A stretch of DNA of 64,000 nt, taken from positions 1,116,001 through 1,180,000 of the forward strand of contig NZ_CP099975.1 of NCBI RefSeq assembly GCF_024137965.1, given 5' to 3'. Positions 47,325 through 56,073 of this stretch are shown one piece after another. The notes below the pieces were generated by a model, which did not search any database, was not told the origin of the DNA, and saw only the letters and a list, made by a program, of their open reading frames with translations. Source of the stretch: Halomonas sp. Y3 (GTDB taxonomy: Bacteria > Pseudomonadota > Gammaproteobacteria > Pseudomonadales > Halomonadaceae). Each line of letters begins with the position of its first letter. The stretch's first letter is position 1. A program made the translations under genes and the position numbers.

Positions 47325-48725
47325 TCACAGCAGCTCCTCGCCGGCCAGGGCCAGCCGTGAGCGCTCCACGCTCTTCAGGGTCACATGGCCGGCGTGGGGC
47401 CAGTCGCGGAAGCGCTGGACCACCGCCGCCATGCCGCAAGTGTTGGCGGTGAGGTAGGGGGTGTCGATCTGGCCGACGTTGCCCAGGCAGACGATCTTGG
47501 TGTTGCGCCCGGCCCGGGTGACCAGGGACTTGAGCTGCTTGGGGGTGAAGTTCTGGGCCTCGTCGATGATCAGGAAGGTGTCGTTCAGGGTGCGACCGCG
47601 CATGAAGCCCGGGGCGCGGATCTGCACCCGGGAGCCGAGCAGCTGGCGGGTGGCGCCGTTGTCCCAGCTGGAGCCGCCATCCTCGTCGCGCAGCAGGTTG
47701 TCCATGTTGTCGTGGAAGGCGCCCATCCAGGGTGACATCTTCTCCTCCTCGGTGCCGGGCAGGAAGCCGATATCCTCGCTCATGGAGATGGGGGCCCGGG
47801 TGAAGACGATGCGCTCGAAGCGCTTGCTGTCCAGGGTCTGCTGGAAGGCCGCGGCCAGGGTCATGAAGGTCTTGCCGGTGCCGGCGCTGCCGGCGATGGT
47901 GACCAGGTCGATGTCGTCGTCCATCAGCAGGTTGAGGGCGAAGTTCTGGCGGCAGTCGCTGGCATGCACCCCCCAGACGCTGGCGCCGTGGCGGTAGTTG
48001 GTGAGCAGCGCCAGCTGGGCGCGGCGGGGGCCCACCTCGCGCACCACGGCCTCGAAGCCGGCCTCGCAGTCACCGTCGGCCACCAGCATGCCGGGGTGCC
48101 AGTCGGCGGGGATCTCGCCGCCGAGATGGTAGGTCACGCGGCGCTCGTCGCGTTCCACGTTGACCTCCAGGGCCAGGCCGTTCCAGAGCTCGCTGCCGGC
48201 GTCCGGGTAGACGCGCACTCCCTCCAGCATGGCGTCGCTGTCATCGAAGACCCGGTCGGTCAGGTAGTCCTCCACCGGCACGCCCAGGGCGGCGGCCTTG
48301 ACCCTCAGGTTGATGTCCTTGGTGATCAGGATCACCGAGGCATCCTGGCGCTCTCGGCAGAGCCGGCAGGTCTCGGCGAGAATGCGGTTGTCGGGGCTGT
48401 CGTCGAGACCGGTACGGGGCTCCAGGTCCGTGTAGCAGAGCAGCCGCAGGCGTCCCTCGGGGCCGTTCAGGCGCACAATGGGAATGCCGTCGCGGATCTG
48501 TTCGAGTCCGACGTTGGCGGTGAGGTCCGAGAGGGTGCGGCTGACCTGGCGGGCGGTGCGGGCGATCTCGCGAGCGCCATTCTTGTGCTTGTCGAGCTCC
48601 TCGAGCACGGTCATGGGGATGACCACCTCGTGCTCATCGAACTGGTAGAGGGCGGCTGGGTCGTGGAGCAGGACGTTGGTGTCCAGCACGTAGAGACGGG
48701 TGGCCTTCTTGTCGATGCGTACCAT
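47325..48725 (-). CDS. PhoH-family ATPase with N-terminal PIN domain
   Basis: 466 residues. PIN nuclease domain (about 10-145, YVLDTNVLLHDP with acidic residues to DINLRVKA) followed by a PhoH ATPase: Walker A IAGSAGTGKTFM, Walker B TFLIIDEAQNFTP. The PIN-PhoH form is a putative RNA helicase-nuclease. Start at 48725 after AGGAGAG; the frame upstream lacks a ribosome site. Confidence 0.93.
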   Translation of the reverse strand: MVRIDKKATRLYVLDTNVLLHDPAALYQFDEHEVVIPMTVLEELDKHKNGAREIARTARQVSRTLSDLTANVGLEQIRDGIPIVRLNGPEGRLRLLCYTDLEPRTGLDDSPDNRILAETCRLCRERQDASVILITKDINLRVKAAALGVPVEDYLTDRVFDDSDAMLEGVRVYPDAGSELWNGLALEVNVERDERRVTYHLGGEIPADWHPGMLVADGDCEAGFEAVVREVGPRRAQLALLTNYRHGASVWGVHASDCRQNFALNLLMDDDIDLVTIAGSAGTGKTFMTLAAAFQQTLDSKRFERIVFTRAPISMSEDIGFLPGTEEEKMSPWMGAFHDNMDNLLRDEDGGSSWDNGATRQLLGSRVQIRAPGFMRGRTLNDTFLIIDEAQNFTPKQLKSLVTRAGRNTKIVCLGNVGQIDTPYLTANTCGMAAVVQRFRDWPHAGHVTLKSVERSRLALAGEELL

Positions 48726-48959
48726 CGCGCAGCTCTCCTTTGGTCGCGAGATGGACGTCATGTGACGTCCCTATGTCGACACTGTCAGCGCACGATGTCA
48801 GGAAAGTGACAGGGCCGACGGTGTCGTGCGGCGCTGATCCTCCCTCCTGTTGCCTTGGACAGACGGCGGGGCAGCGAGTGCCCCACCCGTTTCCCGAGCA
48901 TGGTCCGCGCCCCCGGAGCTGGCAAGATGCGTCTCTCGCGAAGTCTCAACGCAGGCCGC

Positions 48960-49985
48960 CTATTCGGTATCTCGATAGACGCTCTCGACGTCCAGGGTGG
49001 AGCGGCTGCCCAGCGCTTCGAAGTGCTCGGCGAGCCAGCCATCGGCGGTGCGCCGTCCCGCGTCGCGCAGGTGGCAGAGGAAGGGCCACTCGGCGTTCAT
49101 CTTGCTCGAGACCGAGAGCTTGCTCAGGGTCTCGTCGCCGGCGATGCGGTGGAAGAGGGTGCCGGCATAGCAGCCGATATCCACGCCCTGGTCGCCGAGC
49201 AGGCGCTGCAGCATGGCGATCATGCGGACCTCCTTGATCAGCGAGGCGTTGAAGGTGATCTCGTTCAGGCGGTTCATGATCGCCGCGGCGCTGGTGGGCA
49301 GCTCCTCCCGGTAGATGGGGTTGATCTGCACGATGACGATGTCCCGGGTGCCGCAGTGCTCCATCAGCGGCATCAGCGAGGGGTTGCCCATGTAGCCGCC
49401 GTCCCAGTAGGCCTCACCGTCGATCTCCACCGCCTGGAAGACCGTGGGCAGACAGGCCGAGGCCATCACCGCATCCACGCTCATCTCCTCCCGGGTAAAG
49501 ATGCGCTGCTTGCCGCTGCGCACGTTGGTGGCGGTGACAAACAGCTTGAGGTCGGGGCAGCGACGCACCCGCTCGAAGTCGACCCGCTCCTCCAGGATGT
49601 CGCGCAGCGGATTGAGATTGAAGGGGTTGAACTGGTAGGGGGAGACCAGTCGGCTCATCAGGTCCATGGCGATGTAGCCGGGGGAGTGGTCGAGGCTCCA
49701 GTTGCCGGTGAGCATGTCCAACGGGGTACGCCTGATCGGGCTGGTCATGCCGGCGCGGCTCACCGCCTGCCAGAAGTCGTGGAGGGCCTGGCGAGCGGTG
49801 TCGCGGTCGCCCCGGGTGAGGGCGTCGGCCATCACCACGCCGTTCATGGCCCCGGCGCTGGTGCCGCTGATGCCCTCGATCTCGATGCGTGAGTCCTCCA
49901 GCAGGCGGTCCATCACGCCCCAGGTAAAGGCGCCGTGGGCGCCGCCGCCCTGCAGGGCCAGGTCGATTCGTTTGATATCGCTCAT
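48960..49985 (-). CDS. patatin-like phospholipase
   Basis: 341 residues. Oxyanion motif LALQGGGAHGAFTWG (about 9-23), nucleophile GISGTSAGAMNG (Ser about 45) and catalytic Asp in YWDGGYMGNP form the Ser-Asp dyad. No signal peptide. The closest type is the cytoplasmic RssA/YchK-like group. Monocistronic. Confidence 0.92.
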   Translation of the reverse strand: MSDIKRIDLALQGGGAHGAFTWGVMDRLLEDSRIEIEGISGTSAGAMNGVVMADALTRGDRDTARQALHDFWQAVSRAGMTSPIRRTPLDMLTGNWSLDHSPGYIAMDLMSRLVSPYQFNPFNLNPLRDILEERVDFERVRRCPDLKLFVTATNVRSGKQRIFTREEMSVDAVMASACLPTVFQAVEIDGEAYWDGGYMGNPSLMPLMEHCGTRDIVIVQINPIYREELPTSAAAIMNRLNEITFNASLIKEVRMIAMLQRLLGDQGVDIGCYAGTLFHRIAGDETLSKLSVSSKMNAEWPFLCHLRDAGRRTADGWLAEHFEALGSRSTLDVESVYRDTE

Positions 49986-50142
49986 CGTCGTCCTCCCGAT
50001 CTGTCGGACCAGCATACCGGCCCGGCTGCCCGGCAGCCACGCAACTGATAGCGTGTTAACATTTGATGTTCACCCCTGCACGCGCTCTGCCTCGATGGGC
50101 ACAGTGGGGCCGCAGGCGGACCACTTTCCGGATGGGGGCGAC

Positions 50143-50520
50143 ATGACACTCTTGCGCGGCTTTCTCTGGCTGCTCGGTTTCCAACTGCTCGGCCAGCTGG
50201 TCGTCGAAGCGCTGGCGCTCCCGGTCTCCCACGCCATGGCGGGGCTCCTGCTGCTGCTGGCCTGGCTGCTGGTGAATCGAGGGCTCAGCGAGAGCGTCGC
50301 CACGGCGAGCCAGGCGCTGATACCGCTGCTCGCCATGCTGATCATGCCCGGGGTGGTGGGGGTGTTCTTCGTGATCGACGAGTTCGCCGGCCACTGGACG
50401 GCGGTGGTGGCGGCGCTGGTGGTAGGCACCTTCCTGAGCGTGCTGACCACGCTGTGGCTGATGCGGCGTTTCATGCCGAGGGAAGACAAGGGGCGGGACG
50501 CAGGGAGCCGCCCGGCATGA
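50143..50520 (+). CDS. lrgA: CidA/LrgA-family holin-like protein
   Basis: 125 residues with four helices: QLLGQLVVEALALPVSHAMAGLLLLLAWLLV and ALIPLLAMLIMPGVVGVFF are the LrgA family core. It partners with LrgB in controlling murein hydrolase export or small-metabolite transport. Start at 50143 is the ATG opening a hydrophobic N-terminus; the frame upstream is antisense to patatin. ATGA overlap with lrgB. Confidence 0.9.
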   Translation: MTLLRGFLWLLGFQLLGQLVVEALALPVSHAMAGLLLLLAWLLVNRGLSESVATASQALIPLLAMLIMPGVVGVFFVIDEFAGHWTAVVAALVVGTFLSVLTTLWLMRRFMPREDKGRDAGSRPA

Positions 50521-51227
50521 ACGCACTCCATGCCTCGCTGCTGCACACCCCGGTGCTCGCCGTTGCCCTGACCCTGGCGGCCTACCTCGCCGGCATGGCG
50601 ATGTTCGAGCGCATGGGCCGGCCGAGCTGGTGCCCGGGGGTGCTGATCGGCGCCGTGCTAACGGCGGCAGGCCTGTGGCTGCTGCGCCTCGATGTTGCCG
50701 ACTACCAGCGCCACGTGGCCGCGCTGACCCTGCTGCTGGGCCCCGCCACCGTGGCGCTGGCGGTGCCGCTCTATCAGCAGCGCCGGCATATCGTCGCCCT
50801 GTGGCGGCCGATTCTCTGCTGCCTGCCCCCGGCCGCGCTGCTGGCCGCGCTCTATGCCGTCCTGATCGCCTGGCTGCTGGGGGCGCCGCCCATCGTGCTG
50901 GCCTCGCTGGCCCCCAAGTCGGTCACCGCCCCGCTGAGCATCGGCATCGTGGAGCAGATCGGCGGCTCGGTCTCGCTGATGCTGGGCGGGCTGCTGATCA
51001 CCGGGGTGCTGACCACCCTCTGCGTCTCGCTGCTGGCCCGCCTGCTCAACATCACCGACCCGCGCATCCTCGGCTTCGCGCTGGGGGTGAACGGCCATGC
51101 CATCGGCATCGTGCGCGCCTTCGAGCTCGGCCCCACTGCCGGCGCCTTCGCCTCGCTCGGCATGAGCCTGACGGGGATCTTCACCGCGCTGTTTCTGCCG
51201 CTGGCCTGGCGGCTGCTGGGGCTGTAG
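50517..51227 (+). CDS. lrgB: LrgB-family membrane protein
   Basis: 236 residues, seven to eight helices. LrgB features: LGPATVALAVPLYQQRRHI, LAPKSVTAPLSIGIVEQIGG and the terminal LGFALGVNGHAIGIVRAFELGPTAGAFASLGMSLTGIFTALF. Translationally coupled to lrgA. Confidence 0.93.
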   Translation: MNALHASLLHTPVLAVALTLAAYLAGMAMFERMGRPSWCPGVLIGAVLTAAGLWLLRLDVADYQRHVAALTLLLGPATVALAVPLYQQRRHIVALWRPILCCLPPAALLAALYAVLIAWLLGAPPIVLASLAPKSVTAPLSIGIVEQIGGSVSLMLGGLLITGVLTTLCVSLLARLLNITDPRILGFALGVNGHAIGIVRAFELGPTAGAFASLGMSLTGIFTALFLPLAWRLLGL

Positions 51228-51409
51228 AGCGCCCCAGGCCAGGGAGAGTTGCTGCCTTACACGTCATCCCAGCCGCAGTCTGCCAAGTGGCGCAAGAAAT
51301 AGATTACCAAACAGCGCGTAAAGCATCGCCCAATCGGGCGGTGATACAAGCGCGCACCGCGAAGCGGTGCTGAATGGATACTGCCTCGAAACCCTGATAT
51401 CTTTCCAGT

Positions 51410-52534
51410 ATGACAAAGCGTGCCTACAAAGAACGGTTCTACCCCACCCCCGAGCAGGCGGTGCTGCTGGCGCAGTCGTTCGGATGTACCCGTTTTGTCT
51501 GGAACAATACGCTGGCCTATCGCACCGAGGCCTATCAGCAGCGCGGCGAGCCGGTGTCGCACGCCGCCGCAGAAAAGCGCCTGGTCGCGCTCAAGGCCGA
51601 CTATCCCTGGTTGAAGGATGTCTCTAGCGTGATCCTGCAGCAGACGCTGCGCGATCAAAAGGCGGCCTTCGACAATTTTTTCAACCCCAAACTCAAGGCG
51701 CGCTATCCGCGCTTCAAGCGCAAGGACGGCCGGCAGTCGATCCGGCTGACCAAGGCGGCATTTCGCTACCGCGATGGCGAGATCACCATCGCCAAGACCA
51801 CGGCGCCGCTGCCGATCCGCTGGAGCCGCCCGCTGCCCAGCGAACCCTCCAGCATCACGATTTCGCGGGATCGTGCCGGCCGCTATTTCATCAGCTGCCT
51901 GTGCGAGCTCGAGCCGGAGACGCTGCCGGTCACGCCGAAGAGGGTAGGCATCGATCTCGGTCTGACCGACCTGTTCATCACCAGCGAGGGCATGAAGTCG
52001 GGCAACCCGCGTCATCTCAAACGCTATGAGGCCAAGCTGGCCTATCTGCAACGCCGGTTGTCGAAAAAGCAGAAAGGCTCGCGCAACCGCCACAAGCTGC
52101 GCCAGAAAGTGGCGCGGCTACATGCCAGGATCGCGGACTGCCGCCGCGACGCCCTCCACAAGGCGACCCGCACGCTGATTAACGAAAACCAAGTGCTGTG
52201 TGTCGAGTCGCTCAATATCGTGGGCATGCTCAAGAACCGTTCCTTGGCCAAGGCCATCAGCGATGCCGGCTGGGGTGAATTCTTGCGCCAGCTTGAGTAC
52301 AAGGCCGCCTGGGCGGGCCGGCAGCTGGTGAAAGTCAGCCAGTGGCTGCCCAGCAGCAAGCGGTGCCACGGCTGCGGGCACCAGGTCGAGAAGCTCCCTC
52401 TCTCCCGGCGCCACTGGCACTGTGAGCGCTGCGGCCAGGCGATCGACCGTGATATCAACGCGGCCAGAAATATCCGAACCGCCGGGCTGGCGGGGTTAGC
52501 CTGTGGAGCGACTGGAGCGGGGGCCGCGGCCTAG
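51410..52534 (+). CDS. tnpB: TnpB, RNA-guided nuclease of IS200/IS605 elements
   Basis: 374 residues, intact. Start MTKRAYKERFYPTPEQAVLLAQ is the typical helix-turn-helix region. RuvC catalytic acids are Asp in VGIDLGLTDLFI (about 185), Glu in LCVESLNIVGM (about 265) and Asp in AIDRDINAARN (about 350). The zinc ribbon lies between (CHGCG ... CERCG). TnpB cuts DNA guided by an omega-RNA overlapping the gene's 3' end, helping keep the element. All catalytic residues are present, so activity is plausible. Confidence 0.95.
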   Translation: MTKRAYKERFYPTPEQAVLLAQSFGCTRFVWNNTLAYRTEAYQQRGEPVSHAAAEKRLVALKADYPWLKDVSSVILQQTLRDQKAAFDNFFNPKLKARYPRFKRKDGRQSIRLTKAAFRYRDGEITIAKTTAPLPIRWSRPLPSEPSSITISRDRAGRYFISCLCELEPETLPVTPKRVGIDLGLTDLFITSEGMKSGNPRHLKRYEAKLAYLQRRLSKKQKGSRNRHKLRQKVARLHARIADCRRDALHKATRTLINENQVLCVESLNIVGMLKNRSLAKAISDAGWGEFLRQLEYKAAWAGRQLVKVSQWLPSSKRCHGCGHQVEKLPLSRRHWHCERCGQAIDRDINAARNIRTAGLAGLACGATGAGAAA

Positions 52535-52620
52535 TGAAGGCGTGTCGAAGCAGGAAGGTTCTGGGGGTGACCTCAGAACCCTCGCCCAAAGCGCGAAGCG
52601 TGGCGGGCGGGGAGTGTCAG
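52535..52620 (+). ncRNA. candidate omega-RNA 3' scaffold at the tnpB right end
   Basis: Directly after the tnpB stop, GGTTCTG (52557) pairs with CAGAACC (52574-52580) around a GGGGTGACCT loop. A second imperfect hairpin (CTCGCCC ... GGGCGGGGAG) ends at about 52613. This two-hairpin layout at the right end is where omega-RNAs end in this family; the guide would be the sequence just beyond about 52620 (starting near ATAGCGTAAGCC). Boundaries are inferred. Confidence 0.5.
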
Positions 52621-52898
52621 ATAGCGTAAGCCATCGCCCACGCCGATGCGACCAAGGTCAATTTCCCGGCCTGACCGCATGGATTTACACGGAAGAAGGC
52701 GGTAGGTTGACGCTAAGCGGGCTGAAGCACAGGCCTAATGCCGAATCTTTTTCTTGAGAAAAAACTCTGGATGCCTCGATGACTGAATCGGATTCCTGCG
52801 TAATCCGATGATGGCATGCAGGTGGCTTGTAACCGCCAGGGAGGGGGCTGGTGACCCGCATCCTCTGGCGGTAGCGTGCCTGAACGCCTCGATTTTCC
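52621..52898. other. non-coding stretch between the IS element and intI
   Basis: No credible gene. It begins with a 17-bp sequence GCGTAAGCCATCGCCCA (52624-52640), 15/17 identical to GCGTAAAGCATCGCCCA at the element's left side (51316-51332). The rest shows only short hairpins (for example AATCGGATT / AATCCGAT near 52788-52810). Confidence 0.5.
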
Positions 52899-53866
52899 TT
52901 ATCCCAGAGGGCTCCGCACGCCGGCAAAGCCCTTGCCCAGCACATGCGTATAGATCTGGGTGGTTTCCACACTCTTGTGCCCCAGCAATTCCTGAACGGT
53001 GCGGATATCCGTTCCCTGGCTCAGCAATTGAGTGGCGAAGCTGTGTCGCAGAGTATGGCAGGAGCCGGGACGCGGTAGCGATGCGGCTCGCATGGCGTGC
53101 CTGACCGCCCTTTGCACTGCCGATGGGTGAATATGGTGGAGAACCACCTTGCCATCCATATCGCAGCAGGGGCGGGTGGCAGGAAAAAGCCACTGCCAAG
53201 CCAAGGAGATGCCGGCATTCGGGTACTTGCGATCCAGCGCGTGGGGGAGTGTCACCGGTACGCGGCCATGATGCAGGCGATAGTCAAGTTGCTGTTTGGA
53301 TGTGGAGATTTGATGCTGCAAGGCAGGAATATACAGGTGGCAGGGAGCAGGGTGGTTCTGTCCTTGTCGCCCTTGCCGGCTCTCACCGTAATCACCTGAC
53401 GCTCGAAATCGATATCCCGGACACGTAGGCGGCATGTTTCGATGAGCCGCAGCCCTGAGCCGTACATCAAAGTCCCCATCAGATACATTGAACCGGAAAG
53501 GTGGCCCAGTACGCGCATCACTTCCTCGTGGGATAGCACTACCGGCAATCGGCGTGGGCGCTTGGCGCGTGAGAATTCACCGATCTCTCCCAAGGGCTGC
53601 TCGAGAACATGGCGATAGAGAAAGACGATAGCATTCAGCGCCTGGTTCTGCGTGGCGGCTGCCACCTGGCGCTCCACCGCAAGGTGCTCCAGGAAGGCTC
53701 GCACCTCGGAACCGCCCATGCTGGCAGGGTGGCGCACGCCATGAAAGCGAATGAAGTAGCGTATCCAGTAGCAGTAGGTCTTCTCGGTACGTGGGCTGTA
53801 GCGCTTTACCCGCATGGTAGTCTTCACCCGGTCCATCAGCTTCGGTGGCTTGTTATTCGCATCCAT
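52899..53866 (-). pseudogene. intI: integron integrase IntI, inactivated by a frameshift
   Basis: Tyrosine recombinase of about 320 residues split over two frames. Part 1 (53866 down to about 53335) has SPRTEKTYCYWIRYFIRFHG and the first catalytic Arg in [17 protein letters not shown], then [14 protein letters not shown]. Part 2 resumes in another frame with the IntI-specific insert [21 protein letters not shown], HxxR in [13 protein letters not shown] and the Tyr in [22 protein letters not shown]. The IntI insert separates it from ordinary XerC/D. The join near 53325-53340 fits a net -1 or +2 change. All catalytic residues survive, so one repair would restore it. It is divergent from the cassettes, as usual. 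Confidence 0.93.
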
Positions 53867-54079
53867 ACGGCGTCTCCTTCGTAGCATGGATATGCATACA
53901 GTATTATTGGTTCCGGCAAAACGCGCAAGCGCGCGAATTCTGGATAGGTGGCCGAGCTATACTTAGATGCTAGAAAAATCAATGAGTTGGAAGAAATGAA
54001 GCGCGTCAGATAATATTGTTGAACGCGCAGAGGTGTTCATCCAATATCAGGACGCGCAGTCCAATCACTGCAATCACTG
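53867..54079. other. attI region and integrase promoter region
   Basis: Space between intI and the first cassette. The recombination point is G|TTAGCT (54079/54080), where cassette 1 begins. On the minus strand, CTGTATGCATATCCAT (53886-53901) has one perfect LexA half-site and an AT-rich spacer but a poor second half, so it is at best a decayed SOS box. Direct repeats with GACGCGCAG/GAACGCGCAG lie at about 54020-54058, the place of accessory integrase sites in attI; their role is inferred. Confidence 0.6.
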
Positions 54080-54100
54080 TTAGCTTTAATGGAAGCACCA

Positions 54101-54625
54101 ATGAATACAATTCAGTTATTTAGTCATCTATCAAATATAGTCACGGTCATTGCATTTCTGTTCGCTGCTTACCAGTTTTTCTTATGGAGGAAGCAGCAAC
54201 GGTATAGCCTTGAGATCGAGTCATTATTAAATATGGAGGACTTGTTTGAGATTTACGTTGCAGCTCTCATGAGGGTTCATGGTTATTTTGATAAGGCCAA
54301 TAAGCTTGCCATCGAAGCGAAAGATAAAGCGGTAGAGGACAGGCGAAATCTTGACGAATACTTACGTGGTCGCTTCAGAGATATGATTTCGGAGTCCGCT
54401 AGAGAGATCAATGAGCAATCGACAAGTTACAGTCTAGCTCGCTATAGAGTAATAAGGCTAAATTTTGATATAGATACAAAGAATGAGCTTGATCCAGAAT
54501 GGTTAAGAGATAAGTTTGACGAGTTTCTTCAACGAAACAATTCGCTAGAAGAAGTTGCTGGAGAGATTTCGAAGATAAAGAAGGTCGCTTACGAAGAATT
54601 CAAGATCCTTAGAAGTTCGATCTAA
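54101..54625 (+). CDS. cassette 1: one-helix membrane protein of unknown function
   Basis: 174 residues, AT-rich. One N-terminal membrane helix (about 9-28, IVTVIAFLFAAYQFFLW), then a charged, mostly helical cytoplasmic domain (EIESLLNMEDLFEIYV, FDKANKLAIEAKDKAVEDRR). The start at 54101 has GGAAG 6 nt upstream; the ATG at 54089 lacks a site. No family recognised. The stop codon sits in the first base of attC (AGCTAAC), a usual cassette layout. Low GC relative to the chromosome shows foreign origin. Confidence 0.7.
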   Translation: MNTIQLFSHLSNIVTVIAFLFAAYQFFLWRKQQRYSLEIESLLNMEDLFEIYVAALMRVHGYFDKANKLAIEAKDKAVEDRRNLDEYLRGRFRDMISESAREINEQSTSYSLARYRVIRLNFDIDTKNELDPEWLRDKFDEFLQRNNSLEEVAGEISKIKKVAYEEFKILRSSI

Positions 54626-54708
54626 GCTAACAATCGCAGGCACAGCGACGGCTTTTCCATTGCGGCTGCGCCTCCATTACAAAGCCGCGCGTGCTGCGGG
54701 CGTTAGTT
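54625..54708 (+). other. attC site of cassette 1
   Basis: AGCTAAC (54625) to GTTAGTT (54702), cut between 54702 and 54703. The 5' core AGCTAAC is the exact reverse complement of GTTAGCT at the cassette's own start (54079), as required for a circularised cassette. The arms pair (CGCAG..CAC..GCG..CGGCTTT). Confidence 0.88.
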
Positions 54709-54722
54709 TTCCAGGAGTAAAC

Positions 54723-55505
54723 ATGGCAACACCCGAATGGAATTCAATTGATAATTACACTATGGATGAGAAGGATTATTATTGCGCATTCCTTGATATT
54801 CTAGGATATAAAGAAAAGTCCGAAATGTACTTCGGCGGAATGTACAATTTACATGGAAGATTTAAGAGAGCACTTACTCAGTCGCTATCTATCATAGAAA
54901 TCAGTTCAATACTTATTAATGTTAATGATTTAGATGTGAAATTCTTTTCTGATAGCGTGATAATCTCTTTGCCTAAAGAAGATTCAAATCGTGATAGCCT
55001 TTTTGGAATGCTATTTTTCTGTAGGGTATTATCAGCTCACTTAAGTTATGAGGGTCTTTATCTAAGGGGAGGGCTTTCTTTTGGCCCGCACATGGATGAA
55101 ATTGATGAGGAATATGGATTTTCATTTCTATCGTCAATTGCTCTTCAGAAAGCCTATATTTTAGAAAGTAAAAAGGCCATATACCCTAGAATTCTTATTG
55201 ATCCTAGTGTAGTGCCATTGCTAACAAGGGATGCTCAAACACTAATTGCTAAAGACCATGATGAATATTTCATTCACTTCTCTCCGCAGCTTATAAATTT
55301 GAATGGAGAAAATGCGGATATTGTTTTATTAGAAATGGAAGATATCTATAAACTAAGAATGGAACTAAAAGAACAAAAAGTCATAGATAAATACACATGG
55401 ATTTTAGACTATTACTACTGGACGCTCACTCAAAGTAAAAACATTGACATTGAAAAGTTCTCAAAATTTGAGACAACGAAATTCAAGAGCTTTTCCTCTT
55501 ACTAA
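54723..55505 (+). CDS. cassette 2: class-III nucleotide-cyclase-like protein
   Basis: 260 residues. Two candidate metal-binding Asp motifs fit the class III cyclase fold: YYCAFLDILGYKE (Asp25) and VKFFSDSVIIS (Asp77). They are followed by LYLRGGLSFGP (113-122), matching the RxGixxG strand, and GFSFLSSIALQKAYILE with PRILIDPSVV, the usual end of the domain. No separate sensor or membrane domain. Similar stand-alone domains occur in Pycsar anti-phage cyclases, but residues deciding the base (purine or pyrimidine) were not identified, and many relatives have no known activity. Start at 54723 after CAGGAG. Strongly AT-rich. Confidence 0.6.
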   Translation: MATPEWNSIDNYTMDEKDYYCAFLDILGYKEKSEMYFGGMYNLHGRFKRALTQSLSIIEISSILINVNDLDVKFFSDSVIISLPKEDSNRDSLFGMLFFCRVLSAHLSYEGLYLRGGLSFGPHMDEIDEEYGFSFLSSIALQKAYILESKKAIYPRILIDPSVVPLLTRDAQTLIAKDHDEYFIHFSPQLINLNGENADIVLLEMEDIYKLRMELKEQKVIDKYTWILDYYYWTLTQSKNIDIEKFSKFETTKFKSFSSY

Positions 55506-55517
55506 TTTGAGATCGAA

Positions 55518-55589
55518 AACTAACAAGTTGCTACACTCGGAAAAATTACTCGCTACGCTCCTAATTTTCCGGTGAGCAAGGCGTTAGGC
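55518..55589 (+). other. attC site of cassette 2
   Basis: AACTAAC (55518) to GTTAGGC (55583). The 5' core is the exact reverse complement of GTTAGTT at 54702, the start of cassette 2. The arms are highly complementary (AAG-TTGCT ... AGCAA-CTT type; GGAAAAATTA / TAATTTTCC). Confidence 0.9.
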
Positions 55590-55608
55590 GTAAGTTAAGG
55601 ACTCAATT

Positions 55609-56073
55609 GTGAGAATTGATTATCTTGAGGATGCACCGGATTTTATTCCGTTACTTGCTCGTGAAATGGCGGAGCACTGGAGCAGCATTATCCCTGGAGA
55701 ATGCTATGAGCGACGGTATGAGAAGCTAATTTCCCACCAGAATCGCGATCAGCTACCACTCGCATGGGTAGCGCATGAAAATGGTGTTCTGTTGGGTACA
55801 AGTGCTTTGAGAGTTTGTGACTTGGAAGGGAGAGAAGACTTAACCCCTTGGCTTGCAGGTATCTTTGTCATGCCGGATTACAGAGGCCGTGGAATCGCAG
55901 CTAAACTTTGCGAAGTTGCAGAAAGGAAGGCGTGGGAATGGGGAGTTGCAAGATTATATCTGCACACTCCTGATCAGCAAGGGCTCTATCGAAAACTAGG
56001 GTGGAGTAGTTTAGAACTAGAGGATTGGAATGGGGTTCAGACAGAAATTATGGTCAAAGATCGCGAAGCCTAA
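55609..56073 (+). CDS. cassette 3: GNAT-family N-acetyltransferase
   Basis: 154 residues, GTG start with TAAGGA upstream. The acetyl-CoA motif is PWLAGIFVMPDYRGRGIAAKLCEVAERKAWE (Q/RxxGxG/A = RGRGIA), and the C-terminal strand LYLHTPDQQGLYRKLGW is present. Such acetyltransferases are common integron cargo (aminoglycoside or toxin modification); substrate unknown. It overlaps the next attC remnant. Confidence 0.9.
   Translation: MRIDYLEDAPDFIPLLAREMAEHWSSIIPGECYERRYEKLISHQNRDQLPLAWVAHENGVLLGTSALRVCDLEGREDLTPWLAGIFVMPDYRGRGIAAKLCEVAERKAWEWGVARLYLHTPDQQGLYRKLGWSSLELEDWNGVQTEIMVKDREA

Larger units (their letters stand above)
51316..52620 (+). mobile_element. IS200/IS605-family element with tnpB only (IS1341 type)
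   Basis: The element carries tnpB but no tnpA, so it would need a TnpA in trans. Left-end candidate: hairpin CATCGCCC/GGGCGGTG (51324-51342) and hairpin GCACCGC/GCGGTGC (51355-51371). Right end: hairpin CTCGCCC near 52581 pairing with GGGCGGGGAG, ending near GTGTCA (52620), a layout usual for IS605-group right ends. Exact ends cannot be fixed without an empty site. It separates lrgAB from the integron. Confidence 0.75.

Noticed and set aside
52503..52757. Short plus-strand open frame after tnpB
   Set aside because: No ribosome site or recognisable protein; it overlaps the candidate omega-RNA and right-end hairpins.
53886..53901. LexA (SOS) box controlling intI
   Set aside because: Only one half-site (CTGT) fits; the second half is CCAT instead of ACAG, so it is mentioned only as a possible remnant.
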